Of a stretch of DNA of 64,000 nucleotides, positions 62,729 through 64,000 are shown one piece after another; positions within the stretch are counted from its first letter, which is position 1, and each line of letters begins with the position of its first letter. Location: positions 16,367,001 to 16,431,000 of the forward strand of contig NC_135364.1 in NCBI RefSeq assembly GCF_051622035.1. Direction: 5' to 3'. The notes below the pieces were generated by a model that had not been told where the DNA came from, searched no databases, and saw only the letters and a program-made list of their open reading frames with translations. The stretch is from Arctopsyche grandis. Its lineage: Eukaryota; Arthropoda; Insecta; Trichoptera; Hydropsychidae. The position numbers and the translations under genes were made by a program.

Positions 62729-64000
62729 TAATTGAGTAAACTGATACATCTTATTATGGCCGTAAACTTTTTGGATGCGCCATGTTATTATTAGGGCGCA
62801 GACACAATGAATCGTATGGCATGGTATGCCTCGGTGTGATAAGTGAATCTTCATGTCATTGTTAATTTTTACGATCTTGTTATTTCGAGAAGTTTCTCCT
62901 ACATTTCTTCAAATATAGGAATCACTGAAAATACTCCAGGAAGTGAGTTTTGGTCTGGATCGCCATAGCATAGACCAGGCGTGCTAACAATATTTTCCAT
63001 TTGCAAAACTTTCTAAAAAAAAAAAATGTGCCGCGTACCAACCACTACGTATGTATATCTAAGTTTAAACCCAGTTTAGGAGTTCTCGTGATTGTGTCTT
63101 AATTTCGTTTTTTTTCTTAATTTGCTTAAAATATTTACTTACAATTTTATATTTATTCTTAATATAATTCATTATATTTGTAGCTTTTGGGATTAATGCA
63201 CGTTATTAATTAGTGTTTCTTTCCACTCAAATATTTTGTAGTAATTCCACTCTTCAGCTCATCTATCTTATCTATCTGTCTATTATTTTATCTCAAAGTC
63301 AGAATTCACTCTTATCTTTTTACGTTTGTGCTTTGTAATGAATTACACTGATTCGTCATTTTTATTATTCAAAGTACGCACCCGTTTCATTTCATTCAAT
63401 TTTTATCAGTAAGTACGGTTTGTCCGAAAAAAGTATTTTGCTTGAATTGGCTTATAAATATTTTTATAATTTTGTCCGGTATAACTTGAGTTTTTCGATA
63501 AAACATGTTTCAGAATTTAAGTAAGAATGATTTATCTTTTATCACATAACATTACTTCTTCCTCTTGTTCGAATTGCATTCGTCTTTCGTGTTTTTACAA
63601 GGTTTTGCTTGGTTTTTCTCCTAAAAGCGTTATTGTCATGATCGGACTTAGGCGGCTGTAAAAAGGGCTTCTTTCTTTCCGTGAAATGTCTCCATAAATG
63701 TATCACTCATTCTGTATGTAACATTTTCACAACTATTTTTTGGTCACTAATTCATTTTCGATATTACGCGTATTTGTTATCTTAAATATTAAAAAAAGTT
63801 CCAATCGAATTTTTAAAATATGATTTCGTGAAGTTTAAACAGTTAAAATATGTGCTAGATTTCTAAATTAATGTGCTAGAATTACAAGTCAATTTCTTGT
63901 TTATCTTCAATGCCCTATTATTTAGGTTGAATAATCAAGATTCTACTGTATGTACATTAAAATTGTTCACGGTATTTCTCGTCTTATTTCTTTAAAACTC
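62729..64000. other. spen downstream intron, no feature seen
   Basis: AT-rich sequence with a CTAT/TATC-rich patch near 63262-63290 and poly-T tracts. No exon, transposon end or RNA gene could be supported. If spen exon 2 is correctly placed, this is part of its next intron. Confidence 0.4.

Overview
The window looks like nuclear DNA of an insect, probably holometabolous. It is AT-rich with spliced genes, short GT-AG introns, abundant ACATATGTATGT-type microsatellites and many DNA transposon remnants. The order cannot be settled from sequence alone; dipteran, lepidopteran and trichopteran genomes all show this texture. All gene models were read by eye from splice sites, reading-frame continuity and protein-family memory. 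No alignment was run.

Layout. About 0-7.6 kb carries three minus-strand genes, in transcription order: TAF11 (TFIID histone-fold subunit; complete, 5 exons), a papain-family cathepsin-like protease (complete, 8 exons) and the 5' two thirds of NOC2 (ribosome biogenesis; the rest lies off the left edge). About 7.6-15.8 kb is gene-poor and packed with hAT, MITE and Helitron remnants. SDHA (mitochondrial complex II flavoprotein; 12 exons, complete) runs on the plus strand from 15.86 to 21.2 kb. A four-exon plus-strand gene for a 177-residue protein that I do not recognise follows at 23.5-25.5 kb. From 30.65 kb a CpG-rich promoter leads into split ends (spen) on the plus strand. Its first coding exon (31100-31182) and second coding exon (57783-58148) are separated by a 26.6-kb intron, and the gene continues past the right edge.

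The spen intron and the flanking intergenic DNA are a transposon sink. Four hAT-type elements can be delimited with perfect 8-bp target duplications (9144-10381, 14287-15420, 32646-33516, 33874-34727). A MITE nested inside another MITE (16258-16713) has both duplications intact. There is a pogo/Tigger-like element with TA duplications (40396-41141), plus several foldback or palindromic elements, CR1-like and other LINE pieces, a tRNA-derived SINE, two Helitron 5' ends, and a five-copy dispersed repeat with a CCGGCTT..CTCGG core. Three further CpG-rich islands lie inside the spen intron (about 41.85-42.72, 49.24-50.07 and 50.87-51.33 kb). They share an identical 12-mer and could be alternative promoters.

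The genes are unrelated housekeeping or regulatory loci (rRNA processing, proteolysis, basal transcription, TCA cycle/respiration, Notch/Wnt-linked RNA-binding regulator) with no operon-like relation. The most distinctive observations are a Gly/Ala-rich 44-residue expansion inside spen RRM1, the shared motif in the intronic CpG islands, a nested foldback locus at 60.9-62.7 kb, a GGTAAACGG-bearing foldback family (one copy abuts the NOC2 start), and a 37-codon cysteine-rich small ORF just after spen exon 2.
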